Below, one piece after another: positions 8,901 through 17,420 of a stretch of 64,000 nucleotides of DNA. The notes under the pieces are model-generated. The model was not told the DNA's origin. It did not search any database and saw nothing but the letters and a program-made list of their open reading frames with translations. The DNA comes from Candidatus Sulfotelmatobacter sp. (GTDB lineage Bacteria > Acidobacteriota > Terriglobia > Terriglobales > Acidobacteriaceae). The DNA lies in NCBI GenBank assembly GCA_025462865.1, contig JAOAPI010000146.1, positions 1 through 64,000 of the forward strand, read 5' to 3'. A program made the translations under genes and the position numbers. The number at the start of each line of letters is the position of its first letter. Position 1 is the stretch's first letter.

Positions 8901-9020
8901 CAGTTTTCACGTGCGGAGAACGCACGCCCCCGGCCTGCAGACTAGCAGAGGCTTTCCCGCCCGGACAAGCCGGATCAGAAAGGCTCAGTTACGATGGTGT
9001 TCCGGTCCCGGTCGGGACCT

Positions 9021-9212
9021 TCAAGATTCCTGCGCTTCGCCCTCGACGCTTTCCTCGATACTCATGTCCTTGAGTTCGCTCGCTTCAAACACTTCGCGGC
9101 ACTCAAGGCATTCCACAAACTCGGCGTCTTCTTCGCGGCTTACAATCTGCACGCGCGGATGCTTGCAGGGTTCCTTTGCGTTTTGAGGTTGCGAGGACGG
9201 CTTGGAGGTCAT
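9021..9212 (-). CDS. Small Cys/His zinc-ribbon-like protein
   Basis: The frame is open for 149 codons, but protein-like sequence starts at the ATG at 9212, giving 63 residues beginning MTSKPSSQPQNAKEP. The core carries a Cys-x-His (CKHPRV) and a Cys-x2-Cys (CLECREVFEASEL), a plausible single zinc site, followed by an acidic tail. I recognise this as a pattern of short acidobacterial proteins, not as a named family. The function is unknown; nucleic-acid or protein binding through the ribbon is an inference. Confidence 0.6.
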   Translation of the reverse strand: MTSKPSSQPQNAKEPCKHPRVQIVSREEDAEFVECLECREVFEASELKDMSIEESVEGEAQES

Positions 9213-9493
9213 AAATCCGGAAGCGGCGCCTACGCCCAATAGGGTAGTCGGATTCGCGGGAATTTCCGGTATTCTAGCCCGCCTTTGCCAGTTGTCAAGT
9301 GCTTCCTTATTAACAGTTGAAAAAAACTTCGTATCATGGTCCAACCGAACACAAACTTGCCTTCGATACAGATTTCCACCCAGCCCCAATGCAACGGCAT
9401 CAGAATTCCGACCAAAAGCATCGCCAACATCTAAGCCATTCAATCCCCAATACTTACACTTCGATGTCACTTTTAGCGATTGCCTGCAATGGG
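9213..9493. other. Divergent intergenic region before the isc operon
   Basis: Nearly 390 bases separate the zinc-ribbon gene (minus strand) from iscR (plus strand). Short open frames exist on both strands but none has family character. The only regulatory element I can support is the promoter at 9494-9523. Confidence 0.4.
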
Positions 9494-9523
9494 TTGCACA
9501 ATCTGGCCCTCCGGACGTAGAAT
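9494..9523 (+). promoter_or_regulatory. Sigma-70-type promoter for the isc operon
   Basis: TTGCAC at 9494-9499 and TAGAAT at 9518-9523 are separated by 18 bases, five of six matches to each consensus box. Transcription would start near 9530, about 70 bases before the iscR ATG. The leader has no clear IscR-type palindrome that I could identify, although autoregulation by IscR is the norm for this operon. Confidence 0.55.
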
Positions 9524-9601
9524 GAATTACGACACAAAAGGTCGCAATTCCACCCAGTCTTCAAATCAGCTTTTAAGAGTTGGGACTTTCGGAATTTTGC
9601 C

Positions 9602-10066
9602 ATGCTGAAACTAACCAAGAAAGCGGACTACGCACTGATGGCCATGAAGCACTTGGCCGATCACGCCCACGAGGGTACTCGCAGCGCGAGCGCAAAAGAC
9701 GTCGCCGATTCTTTTGGCATACCTCCTGAAGCCTTGGCCAAGATTCTGCAGCGGCTGGCCAAAGCTGGTCTGCTCCAGTCGCAGCACGGTACCAACGGCG
9801 GATACAGGCTGGCGCGAGCGGCTCATACAATTTCCGCCTTCGAAGTAATTCAGGCCATTGATGGTCCTTTATTCATCACTTCCTGTGTGACGGTCCGCGG
9901 CGAATGCGGTCAGAGCAACCGCTGCAACATCCGCGAGCCATTGCGCAAGGTAAATGACAGCATCGAAGCGGTGTTGAAGCGCATCAAGATCTCACATATG
10001 CGGGAAGAGCCAGAAGCGCCCGAGACTGTGGCGACCAAGGCCGAGGAATTGGTAACGATCGTCTAA
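9602..10066 (+). CDS. iscR: Rrf2-family iron-sulfur cluster regulator IscR
   Basis: A 154-residue Rrf2 protein with an N-terminal winged helix (LTKKADYALMAMKHLA, then IPPEALAKILQRLAKAGLL and HGTNGGYRLAR). The cluster-binding cysteines are C95, C102 and C108, close to the C-x5-C-x5-C of enterobacterial IscR but with one extra residue in the first gap. IscR senses cluster supply with a [2Fe-2S] group and represses the isc operon when holo. Its position as first gene supports this role. The start ATG at 9602 agrees with the start of the conserved domain. Confidence 0.92.
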   Translation: MLKLTKKADYALMAMKHLADHAHEGTRSASAKDVADSFGIPPEALAKILQRLAKAGLLQSQHGTNGGYRLARAAHTISAFEVIQAIDGPLFITSCVTVRGECGQSNRCNIREPLRKVNDSIEAVLKRIKISHMREEPEAPETVATKAEELVTIV

Positions 10067-10108
10067 GACAAATTTATTTTGGCATTCAACCAGGTAGGAG
10101 ACGTAATT

Positions 10109-11386
10109 ATGAGCACGGATGTAAAGGTCCCCCAGCAGCTCCCAGTCACCCGGCATGCCGCTCCTCAGGGAGTGAAGCTGCCCATTTATATGGACAATCA
10201 CGCCACCACACCCATGGACCCTCGGGTGTTGGAGGAGATGCTGCCCTATTTCATGGAAAAGTTCGGCAACGCCGCCAGCCGCAATCACTCGTTCGGGTGG
10301 GCGGGTGAAGAGGGCGTGGAAACTGCGCGCGAACGCATTGCCAAGCTGATCGGCGCCACCACGAAAGAAATCATTTTCACCTCGGGAGCCACCGAAAGCG
10401 ACAACCTCGCCATCAAGGGCGTGGCCGAAATGTACCGCGAGAAGGGCAATCACATTATCACCGCGGTCACCGAACACAAAGCCGTGCTCGATACTTGCAA
10501 GCGTCTCGAGAAGTATGGATATCGCGTCACTTATCTGCCGGTGCAAAAAGATGGCTTGGTGGATCTCGAAGACCTGAAGCGAGCCATGGATGACAAGACG
10601 ATCCTGGTGACCATCATGGCCGCGAACAACGAAATTGGCGTATTGCAGCCAGTGGCTGAGATTGGCAAGCTCTGTCGCGAGCGCGGAATTATTTTCCACA
10701 CTGACGCCACGCAGGCCGTTGGCAAGGTGCCAGTGGACGTGAACAAGCAATACATCGATCTTATGTCGATCTCCGGCCATAAAATGTATGGCCCAAAAGG
10801 TGTCGGGGCTTTGTACGTTCGCCGCAAGAATCCGCGCGTTCAGCTCGCAGCGCTGATCGACGGCGGCGGCCACGAGCGTGGCATGCGCTCGGGCACCCTC
10901 AATGTCCCCGGAATCGTGGGCTTGGGCAAAGCTTGTGCCATCGCTTCCGAAGAAATGTCTCGCGAGGCCGTCCAGTTGGCTAGCCTGCGCGATCGTCTAC
11001 GCGACCGCATCATGAGCCGTCTAGATGAGACTTACATCAACGGCACCACCGAGCATCGCTTGCCCGGCAACTTGAATATCAGTTTCGCTTACGTGGAAGG
11101 TGAATCGCTGCTCATGGGGATTAACGACATCGCGGTTTCCAGCGGATCAGCCTGCACCTCCGCGACACTTGAGCCATCTTATGTATTGAAGGCTCTTGGC
11201 ACCGGCGACGACCTGGCGCACAGTTCGATCCGCTTTGGCATCGGCCGCTTCAACACTGCCGCCGAAGTCGATTACGTAGCCGACCGCGTCATCGAAACCG
11301 TCGAGCGCCTTCGCGAACTTTCTCCGCTCTACGAAATGGCGAAGGAAGGTATCAATTTGAAGGATGTGAAGTGGGCCGGAGAGTAG
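10109..11386 (+). CDS. iscS: Cysteine desulfurase IscS
   Basis: A 425-residue PLP enzyme that takes sulfur from cysteine and passes it as persulfide to IscU. The PLP lysine is K225 in [10 protein letters not shown] and the persulfide-carrying C349 sits in [14 protein letters not shown]. The C-terminus ([19 protein letters not shown]) matches true IscS rather than NifS or SufS. I chose the ATG at 10109 because GGTAGGAG lies eight bases upstream; an upstream in-frame TTG at 10079 lacks such a site. An N-terminal extension of about 20 residues precedes the usual [10 protein letters not shown] start. It follows iscR by 42 bases. Confidence 0.96.
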   Translation: MSTDVKVPQQLPVTRHAAPQGVKLPIYMDNHATTPMDPRVLEEMLPYFMEKFGNAASRNHSFGWAGEEGVETARERIAKLIGATTKEIIFTSGATESDNLAIKGVAEMYREKGNHIITAVTEHKAVLDTCKRLEKYGYRVTYLPVQKDGLVDLEDLKRAMDDKTILVTIMAANNEIGVLQPVAEIGKLCRERGIIFHTDATQAVGKVPVDVNKQYIDLMSISGHKMYGPKGVGALYVRRKNPRVQLAALIDGGGHERGMRSGTLNVPGIVGLGKACAIASEEMSREAVQLASLRDRLRDRIMSRLDETYINGTTEHRLPGNLNISFAYVEGESLLMGINDIAVSSGSACTSATLEPSYVLKALGTGDDLAHSSIRFGIGRFNTAAEVDYVADRVIETVERLRELSPLYEMAKEGINLKDVKWAGE

Positions 11387-11454
11387 AGAATGACTCAGTA
11401 CTTAGCCCCGAGTGGCTCGCGAGTAGAGCAGTACTTAGTAGCGAGTACCGGCCA

Positions 11455-11542
11455 AGCCGCGAAGCGGCGGAATGTGAAAGCCCGGCACGGAAGTGCCGGG
11501 TAGGAAGTAAAGAAATGGTAATCAGTCCCGTAGGGACGGCAC
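11455..11542 (-). repeat. Composite multi-hairpin repeat, copy 1 (minus orientation)
   Basis: The iscS-iscU gap contains three short dyads: GCCGCgaaGCGGC, CCCGGCACggaaGTGCCGGG and GTCCCgtaGGGAC. Read on the minus strand the order is GTCCCT-type, then the CCGGCAC type, then a CGC type. The same order recurs at 40702-40786, 57172-57265, 60462-60563 and 62181-62272. It lies inside the operon, so the hairpins would be transcribed with the isc messenger. Confidence 0.65.
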
Positions 11543-11570
11543 GGATTCTAAATGCGTAGGAGAGAACTAA

Positions 11571-11987
11571 ATGTCATACAGCGATAAAGTAATCGATCAT
11601 TACAACAATCCCCGCAACGTCGGCTCAATGGACAAGAGCAGCGCTGATGTGGGCACCGGCCTCGTCGGCGCACCTGAGTGCGGCGACGTTATGAAGCTCC
11701 AGATCAAGGTCAACCGCGACACCAACATCATTGAAGAAGCCAAGTTCAAGACGTTCGGTTGCGGTTCCGCGATTGCCTCGTCCTCTTTGGCCACCGAGTG
11801 GGTCAAGGGCAAGACGGTGGATGAAGCCCTCGCCATCAAGAACATGGATATCGTGAAGGAGCTGTCGCTTCCTCCGGTGAAGATCCATTGTTCAGTATTG
11901 GCCGAGGACGCGATCCGCGCCGCAATCGGCGACTGGAAGAAAAAGCAGGAGAGCGCCAAGCCGGTCGCTGCCACAGTAGCGCAGTAA
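11571..11987 (+). CDS. iscU: Iron-sulfur cluster assembly scaffold IscU
   Basis: A 138-residue scaffold on which new [2Fe-2S] clusters are built. The three ligand cysteines are C37 (GAPECGDV), C64 (KTFGCGSAI) and C107 (HCSVLAEDA), and D39 is conserved. The HscA recognition sequence LPPVK is present at 100-104, which fits the hscA and hscB genes downstream. The start ATG has a GGAGAG site nine bases upstream. The C-terminal 20 residues are a family-variable Lys/Ala-rich tail. Assignment is secure. Confidence 0.97.
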   Translation: MSYSDKVIDHYNNPRNVGSMDKSSADVGTGLVGAPECGDVMKLQIKVNRDTNIIEEAKFKTFGCGSAIASSSLATEWVKGKTVDEALAIKNMDIVKELSLPPVKIHCSVLAEDAIRAAIGDWKKKQESAKPVAATVAQ

Positions 11988-12021
11988 GCTCTGCGGAAGT
12001 TCTGGAAGGGCATGACCGGGA

Positions 12022-12072
12022 AGGGCACGACTTTAGTCGTGCCGTAAGCCTTTGGCGGCTTTAGCCGCTGAG
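12022..12072. repeat. Two tandem short palindromes between iscU and iscA
   Basis: GGCACGACtttaGTCGTGCC and AGCGGCTaaAGCCGC (minus-strand reading) lie within 50 bases in the iscU-iscA gap. Both have the tip TTTA/TAAA and resemble the GGCT-n-AGCC palindromes seen at 32658-32710 and 62285-62357. They look like dispersed extragenic palindromes rather than terminators, because no T-tract follows and the operon continues. Confidence 0.55.
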
Positions 12073-12092
12073 GCACTGCGTCAGGAATTCGA

Positions 12093-12467
12093 ATGACAAC
12101 GGCAACCGAACAACCCGCAAAAACCACGCCGGCCAAGGGCATTCAGGTCACCGACAAGGCCCTGGGCAAAGTGCGTGGCGCGATGGCCAAGGAAGGCATT
12201 TCGCCCGAGCAGGGCGGACTGCGTCTTGGCGTGCAGGGCGGCGGCTGCTCCGGATTAAGCTATAACGTCCGCTTCGATACGCAGCCGCGGGAACGTGACC
12301 GCATTTTCCAATTCGGCGATGTGCGTGTGTTCGTCGATCCGAAGTCGTTTATCTACCTGCATGGCATGATCCTCGATTACCAGGAAACACTCATGCAGCA
12401 GGGATTCGTCTTCGTGAATCCCCAAGCCACCAAGTCGTGCGGCTGCGGCACTTCGTTCTCCGCCTGA
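12093..12467 (+). CDS. iscA: A-type iron-sulfur carrier IscA
   Basis: A 124-residue HesB/IscA protein with the three invariant cysteines: C52 in GGGCSGLSY and C116, C118 in SCGCGTSF. It carries or delivers clusters to target apoproteins. The N-terminal 18 residues (MTTATEQPAKTTPAKG) are an extension rich in Thr, Lys and Pro. Its place between iscU and hscB is the standard isc order. The stop at 12467 leaves about 125 bases before hscB. Confidence 0.94.
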   Translation: MTTATEQPAKTTPAKGIQVTDKALGKVRGAMAKEGISPEQGGLRLGVQGGGCSGLSYNVRFDTQPRERDRIFQFGDVRVFVDPKSFIYLHGMILDYQETLMQQGFVFVNPQATKSCGCGTSFSA

Positions 12468-12592
12468 TGGTGTGTGTGGTCTTGAACGTGTGGCGCGGGC
12501 GCCCTCGCCCGCGAAATCTCACCACGACGCAACCGCCTGTGCCCACCGATTCTGCCCGGGTATGCCGTGTTGTTGTTAATGAGGGAAAGAAT

Positions 12593-13384
12593 TTGAATAC
12601 GTCTACAACTATGACGACCGCAAAGCCCGCCTTTGACGAGACCCAATCGTGCTGGTCTTGCGGCGCCCCGCGGCCCATCCACTTCTGCGAGGCCTGCGGC
12701 AAAGTTCAGCCGCCGGCGTCAGTGGATTATTTCACCTTCTTCCGTCTGCCCCGCAAGTTGAATCTTGACGTCCCGGCACTGGAGAAAGATTTTTACGATC
12801 TCAGCCGCAAACTCCATCCCGACCTCAACGCTCGCGCAGGCGGCAAAGATACCGGCGGCAAAGAGCAAGAGAAAGAGAACGAACAGGAATGGAGCCTGCA
12901 GCAGAGTTCCCAGCTCAACGACGCTTATCGCACGTTGAAAGATCCAATCAAGCGCACGCAGTATCTCCTCCAGCTGGAAGGCGTGGAACTCGAAGAGCAG
13001 TCAAAAACTGCCACCGAGCAGGCTCGCTCGACCGGGCAACTCAAGAAACAAATCGTTCCCCCAGATCTGCTGGAGGAAGTTTTCGAGTTGAACATGCAGC
13101 TCGAAGAATTACGTATGCATAAAAAGATGGGCGAGGACGATCCCGCCCTGATCGATGAGATCGGCCGCCAGAAGCTCGAACTCGAAGAAAAGCAGGAAGC
13201 GCTTCTGCAAGAGTTAAAAACTCGCTGGAAGATGTGGGACGGAATGATCCAGCGTGAACACAACGGCCAGCCTGTCTCCGAAGAAGAACGCAGGCAGGAA
13301 CGCGACAAAATGGTCGACATACTGAACCGCCGCAACTACATCCGCAATCTGGTCAGGGATGTGAGCGAAGTCCTGGAGAATTGA
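12593..13384 (+). CDS. hscB: J-domain co-chaperone HscB with N-terminal zinc finger
   Basis: A J-domain protein that brings IscU to HscA. Counting from the TTG at 12593, four cysteines (C20, C23, C32, C35) form a zinc-finger-like CWSCG and CEACG pair, the HPD motif is at 75-77 (SRKLHPDLN), and the C-terminal helical bundle starts near residue 145. The paired CxxC element before the J domain resembles that of eukaryotic HSC20. GAGGG lies seven bases before the TTG; ATG at 12611 is an alternative six codons later. A Lys/Glu/Gly-rich insertion follows HPD. The frame is open further upstream but that part overlaps iscA and is not protein-like. Confidence 0.9.
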   Translation: MNTSTTMTTAKPAFDETQSCWSCGAPRPIHFCEACGKVQPPASVDYFTFFRLPRKLNLDVPALEKDFYDLSRKLHPDLNARAGGKDTGGKEQEKENEQEWSLQQSSQLNDAYRTLKDPIKRTQYLLQLEGVELEEQSKTATEQARSTGQLKKQIVPPDLLEEVFELNMQLEELRMHKKMGEDDPALIDEIGRQKLELEEKQEALLQELKTRWKMWDGMIQREHNGQPVSEEERRQERDKMVDILNRRNYIRNLVRDVSEVLEN

Positions 13385-13464
13385 GAAATTTCGTAGTGAA
13401 GCAATTTGAACCCAAGGTTTTGCAATTGCACAATTACGAAATTACTAAATTACTAAATTACACA
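13385..13464 (+). repeat. AT-rich octamer-unit inverted repeat element, copy 1 (hscB-hscA)
   Basis: The entire hscB-hscA gap is an AT-rich element in otherwise GC-rich DNA. Its right arm is a run of 8-base units (TTGCACAA, TTACGAAA, TTACTAAA, TTACTAAA, TTACACAA) that ends at the hscA ATG. The left arm (TTGAGAAA, TTTCGTAG, TGAAGCAA) resembles the reverse complement of these units, so the element could fold back on itself. Copies 2 and 3 lie at 15367-15449 and 30271-30375. No Shine-Dalgarno sequence is seen before hscA. Confidence 0.7.
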
Positions 13465-15366
13465 ATGGCAACTGACCGCATCGTCGGCATCGACTTAGGC
13501 ACCACGAACTCTCTCGTGGCCTTCATGCAAGGGGAGAGTCCTGTCGTAATCCCTGGCGAAGACGGATTGAATCTCGTCCCTTCGGTCGTCGCACTCGATG
13601 AAAAGAACCAGCCCGTTGTCGGCAACGCTGCGCGAAAATATCTGACCGAGACTCCCGAACGCGCCGTTTACTCGATCAAACGCCTTATGGGACGCGGCGT
13701 TGACGACGTCCAGGAAGAATTGAAGTATTTCCCCTTCCGCCTCGCCAAAGATCTGCAAGCCGGCGAAGTTCTTCGCATCACACTCGGCGACAAGACATTC
13801 ACCCCGCCGGAAATTTCAGCTCTCATCCTGCGCCAGCTCAAGCGTAATGCCGAGCGCTTTTTCGCGGCCCCCGTGACGAAGGCCGTCATCACCGTGCCTG
13901 CGTATTTTAACGACGCGCAGCGCCAGGCCACGAAAGACGCTGGCCGCATCGCCGGCCTAGAAGTTCTGCGACTGGTGAACGAGCCCACTGCTGCCTCACT
14001 GGCCTACGGCCTGGACAAAAAGCAGAACGGCATCGTCGCCGTCTACGACCTCGGTGGCGGAACTTTCGACATCTCAATTCTCAAGCTGCACGACGGAATC
14101 TTCGAAGTCATCGCCACCAACGGCGACACTCACCTCGGCGGCGACGACATCGACAATCTTCTCATCACCATCGCCCTCGACGACACTCTCGGCGACTTGG
14201 GCCTCGATCTTCGCCGCAACCCCGAGGCCGTGCAGGCCATTCGCAAGGCCGTAATCGAAGCCAAGATCGCGCTCTCCTCGCAGCCTTCGGTAAAGCTCGA
14301 TGTGGAACTGCCCGGCGGCAAGCACTATTTGCGGGAAATTACTCGCGAGCAGTTCGAACAATTGATTCAGCCGGTCATCGACCGCACGATCGGCCCTTGT
14401 AAACAGGCACTGAAGGATGCCGGCCTCAAGCCGGAACAAATCGAAGAAGTCGTCCTCGTCGGCGGATCCACGCGCATTCCCAAAGTTCGCGCTCTGGTGA
14501 AAGAACTGTTTCACCGCGAGCCGCACACCGATCTGAATCCCGACGAAGTTGTCGCTCTGGGCGCGGCAGTGCAGGCCAACATCCTCGGCGGCGGCTCCGA
14601 AGCCACCGAAAATATGCTGCTGCTCGATGTCACGCCTCTGTCTCTCGGTATTGAAGTCGCGGGCGGCGTCACCGACAAAGTTATTCTGCGCAACTCAACG
14701 ATCCCCGCATCCGCCACGCAGTTTTACACTACGCAAATCGACGGCCAGGCCAACGTTGCGATTCATGTCCTGCAAGGCGAGCGCGAATTGGCGAAAGATT
14801 GCCGCTCCCTGGCGCGCTTCGATCTCAAAGGCATTCCGCCCATGGCTGCAGGCATGGCACGTATCGAAGTCAAATTCCTTATCGACGCCAACGGCATCCT
14901 GAACGTTTCCGCGCGCGAGCAGCGCAGCGGCAAGGAATCCGAAATTCAGGTTCAGCCCAGCTACGGACTCACCGACGAACAGGTCGAAGGCATGATTCTC
15001 GACTCCTTTGACAGCGCGGAAGAGGATTTCCGTCAGCGCCAGATTATCGAGGCGCGCAACGAGACAGCTACCATCCTCGCCGCACTCGACAAAGGCAAGA
15101 AGAGCCCTGCTTGGGGACATCTCACAACTGACGAGAAGAAAAAGATTGCCAAGATGGAGAAGGCATTGGCCGCGGTGAATAACGAAGACGATTACCAGGC
15201 CATCCGCAAAGCAATCGAGGCGCTGAACCAGGGCTCCACGCGGCTGGCGGAATTGATGATGGACACCGCAGTCTCAACAGCGCTAAAAGGCAAAACGATG
15301 GAAGAAGCCGACATGGGCGAGGGCCCCACCGCCCCGCACCCCATGGCGAAAGCGGAGTTTGAATGA
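13465..15366 (+). CDS. hscA: Hsp70-type chaperone HscA
   Basis: A 633-residue Hsp70 specialised for cluster transfer from IscU. The ATPase domain shows GIDLGTTNSLVA near the start, AVITVPAYFNDAQRQATKDA, YDLGGGTFDISIL and VLVGGSTRIPKV. The substrate-binding domain follows with LLLDVTPLSLGIEVAGG. The C-terminus lacks the EEVD-like or DnaK acidic tail. I use the ATG at 13465, where the sequence MATDRIVGIDLG begins; the frame is open back to 13381 through the AT-rich repeat but that part is not conserved. It follows hscB, as in proteobacterial isc operons. Confidence 0.95.
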   Translation: MATDRIVGIDLGTTNSLVAFMQGESPVVIPGEDGLNLVPSVVALDEKNQPVVGNAARKYLTETPERAVYSIKRLMGRGVDDVQEELKYFPFRLAKDLQAGEVLRITLGDKTFTPPEISALILRQLKRNAERFFAAPVTKAVITVPAYFNDAQRQATKDAGRIAGLEVLRLVNEPTAASLAYGLDKKQNGIVAVYDLGGGTFDISILKLHDGIFEVIATNGDTHLGGDDIDNLLITIALDDTLGDLGLDLRRNPEAVQAIRKAVIEAKIALSSQPSVKLDVELPGGKHYLREITREQFEQLIQPVIDRTIGPCKQALKDAGLKPEQIEEVVLVGGSTRIPKVRALVKELFHREPHTDLNPDEVVALGAAVQANILGGGSEATENMLLLDVTPLSLGIEVAGGVTDKVILRNSTIPASATQFYTTQIDGQANVAIHVLQGERELAKDCRSLARFDLKGIPPMAAGMARIEVKFLIDANGILNVSAREQRSGKESEIQVQPSYGLTDEQVEGMILDSFDSAEEDFRQRQIIEARNETATILAALDKGKKSPAWGHLTTDEKKKIAKMEKALAAVNNEDDYQAIRKAIEALNQGSTRLAELMMDTAVSTALKGKTMEEADMGEGPTAPHPMAKAEFE

Positions 15367-15449
15367 TTGAGTAATTTTTGTAATTGGTAATTTTAAAACT
15401 CAACGGTTTCACAATTACTCAATTGCTAAATTACCCACTTACTCAATCT
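15367..15449 (+). repeat. AT-rich octamer-unit inverted repeat element, copy 2 (hscA-fdx)
   Basis: Directly after the hscA stop, TTGAGTAA and two similar units form a left arm. After about 25 bases a right arm follows with TTACTCAA, TTGCTAAA, TTACCCAC and TTACTCAA, so the arms are in inverted orientation. The element fills the gap up to the GAGGAG ribosome-binding site of fdx. It is the same family as 13385-13464 and 30271-30375. Confidence 0.7.
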
Positions 15450-15466
15450 CCCTAAGAGGAGCAGTC

Positions 15467-15883
15467 ATGTCAGAAGAAAAATCGCAAGGCGCCGGAACCG
15501 CCACTGAAGAAGCTCCCGGCGAAAACACGGTCCAAGTCACGTTCCTGCCCGAAGGCAAGACAGTGCAATTCGAGCACGGAAAGCTGCCTTACGAAGACCA
15601 TGGCAAGGAGGAGTCGATTCTCGACGTCGCGCTCAACCATGGCGTAACGCTCGACCACGCCTGCGGCGGCAACTGCGCCTGCACCACCTGCCACGTCTGG
15701 ATCAAAGAGGGCGCCGAAAATCTTTCGCCCATGGACGACGACGAAGCCGACCGCCTGGACATGGCCGCCGACTTGCAGTTAAACTCGCGTCTCGGCTGCC
15801 AGGTGCAGATTACAAGGCCGGGTAAAGTCGTGGTCGAGATCCCCGCCTGGAACCGCAATTACATTTCGGAAGAACATCACTAA
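15467..15883 (+). CDS. fdx: ISC-type [2Fe-2S] ferredoxin
   Basis: A 138-residue adrenodoxin-type ferredoxin that supplies electrons for cluster assembly. The ligand cysteines are C66, C72, C75 and C111. The spacing C-x5-C-x2-C-x35-C is exactly that of enterobacterial Fdx. An additional C70 lies within the loop (CGGNCACTTCH). The N-terminus has an unusual 20-residue acidic extension before the first strand (TVQVTFLPEG). GAGGAG lies six bases before the ATG. It is the penultimate gene of the operon. Confidence 0.95.
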   Translation: MSEEKSQGAGTATEEAPGENTVQVTFLPEGKTVQFEHGKLPYEDHGKEESILDVALNHGVTLDHACGGNCACTTCHVWIKEGAENLSPMDDDEADRLDMAADLQLNSRLGCQVQITRPGKVVVEIPAWNRNYISEEHH

Positions 15884-15894
15884 AGGAACTTCTG

Positions 15895-16116
15895 ATGCCT
15901 AAATCTCTTACCTGGGACGATGCCGAAGACATCGGCATCCTGCTTTCCGAGGCGCATCCCGAACTCGACCCTCTCACCGTCCGCTTCACCGATCTGCACC
16001 GCTACGTGACGGAACTCCCCGATTTCAAGGGCGATCCCAAGACTTCCAACGAAGGCAAGCTTGAGGCCATCCAGATGGCGTGGCGCGAAGAATTCCAGGA
16101 TCGCACTCAGGCCTAA
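15895..16116 (+). CDS. iscX: Iron-sulfur assembly protein IscX
   Basis: A 73-residue acidic protein matching IscX (YfhJ): it starts with a KSLTWDDAEDIGILLSEAHP block, continues VRFTDLHRYVTELPDF and ends GKLEAIQMAWREEF. IscX binds IscS and is proposed to tune iron supply or desulfurase activity. It begins 11 bases after fdx. It completes an eight-gene operon and is followed by a strong terminator. Confidence 0.95.
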   Translation: MPKSLTWDDAEDIGILLSEAHPELDPLTVRFTDLHRYVTELPDFKGDPKTSNEGKLEAIQMAWREEFQDRTQA

Positions 16117-16283
16117 AAGTTCGCCGGCACCGGCTGTCCCCTCGCTCATTTCTTCGCCAATCTTTTTACATTTTCGTGACAACTGCCAGCAGTACCCCGT
16201 CTAACTTGCCTTAATTGCATTGCGCGGAAACTTCCTCTGAGTTTCCGCCTCTGCGTTCACTACTCTCTCCGTCCAACTGCAAA

Positions 16284-16313
16284 GGGCACGGCGCCGAGCC
16301 GTGCCCTCTTTTT
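16284..16313 (+). terminator. Rho-independent terminator of the isc operon
   Basis: A nine-pair perfect stem GGGCACGGC (16284-16292) with GCCGTGCCC (16298-16306), loop GCCGA, followed by TCTTTTT. It lies about 170 bases after iscX and just before the convergent galT stop. The minus-strand side also ends in a short run of T after the stem, so it may serve both directions weakly. Confidence 0.8.
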
Positions 16314-16339
16314 AAACCTAAACTACAGATTAAATATTT

Positions 16340-17380
16340 CTACCCTACCGTCGCCGGAACTGGCTCCTCAACGCTGGCCTCGCGTAGAAACTTTGCCGCT
16401 TCTTCCGGCGGAGTCGGATTGATGTAGAAACCTGTGCCCCACTCGAATCCCGCCGTCTTGGTCAGCTTCGGCATGAACTCCATGTGCCAGTGATAGTGAT
16501 CATTGGTCGGATCCTGCGCCGGCGATGTATGGATCACCAGATTGTACGGAGGATTATCCAGCACCCGGTCCGCCTTGATCAGCAGACTCTTCAGCGCCTT
16601 CGCCAGATTTTCAAACATGTGTGACGATGAATTCTCGAACGCCGACTCATGCTGCTTGGGCAGTATCCACGTCTCGAATGGAAAACGCGGCGCATACGGC
16701 GCAATGGTCAGGAAGTTTTCGTTCTCGCCCACCACGCGGCTGCCGTTTTCCGTTTCCTGCCGGATGATGTCGCAGAACACGCATCGCTCCTTGTACAGGA
16801 AATATTGCTTCGCGCCTTCCAATTCCTGCACCACATTGATCGGCAGAATGGGCAGCGCGATCAGTTGCGAGTGCGCATGTTCCAGCGACGCCCCAGCCGC
16901 CTCGCCATGATTCTTGAACAGCAAAATGTATTTGAACCGCCGGTCTTTTTTTAGATCGAGAATTCGGTCGCGAAATGTCCATAACACATCTTCGATTCGC
17001 TTCGGAGGCAGTGTCGCCAGGCTCGCACTGTGGTCCGGTGTCTCGATGATCACCTCGTGCGCCCCAATGCCATTCATCCGGTCGAACATGCCTTCGGCCT
17101 GACGATTCAACGTGCCTTCAATCCCCAGGGCCGGAAACTTGTTTGGCACCACGCGCACCGTCCATCCCGGCGTATCCCGTTGCGATGTCGGCCCGCCATT
17201 CGATCCCGGCCGATACGCCTGAATCTCCGGCGGAGTCTTGCCCTCGTTCCCATAACAGAAAGGACAGAAGCCGCCCTTCAACTTCACGTTTTCCCGCGCA
17301 AAATCCGTGGGACGCTTCGCGCGATCGGTAGAAATAATTACCCAGCGGCCAACAATAGGATCTTTTCTTAGCTCAGGCAC
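16340..17380 (-). CDS. galT: Galactose-1-phosphate uridylyltransferase
   Basis: A HIT-superfamily nucleotidyltransferase of 346 residues in the Leloir pathway. It exchanges UMP between UDP-glucose and galactose-1-phosphate. The N-terminal zinc pair is C39 and C42 (FCPFCYGNE), and the active-site H168-x-H170 occurs in SLEHAHSQLIA. RKDPIVGRWVIISTDRAKRP at the N-terminus is the typical opening. The C-terminal half contains the second HIT-like fold (WHMEFMPKL). No galK, galE or galM is adjacent, so it is an isolated member of the pathway here. Related ADP-glucose:phosphate adenylyltransferases share the fold, a lesser alternative. Confidence 0.88.
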   Translation of the reverse strand: MPELRKDPIVGRWVIISTDRAKRPTDFARENVKLKGGFCPFCYGNEGKTPPEIQAYRPGSNGGPTSQRDTPGWTVRVVPNKFPALGIEGTLNRQAEGMFDRMNGIGAHEVIIETPDHSASLATLPPKRIEDVLWTFRDRILDLKKDRRFKYILLFKNHGEAAGASLEHAHSQLIALPILPINVVQELEGAKQYFLYKERCVFCDIIRQETENGSRVVGENENFLTIAPYAPRFPFETWILPKQHESAFENSSSHMFENLAKALKSLLIKADRVLDNPPYNLVIHTSPAQDPTNDHYHWHMEFMPKLTKTAGFEWGTGFYINPTPPEEAAKFLREASVEEPVPATVG

Positions 17381-17420
17381 TCACCAAACCTCATTGATTA
17401 GGATAGGCAAAACTTTTATT

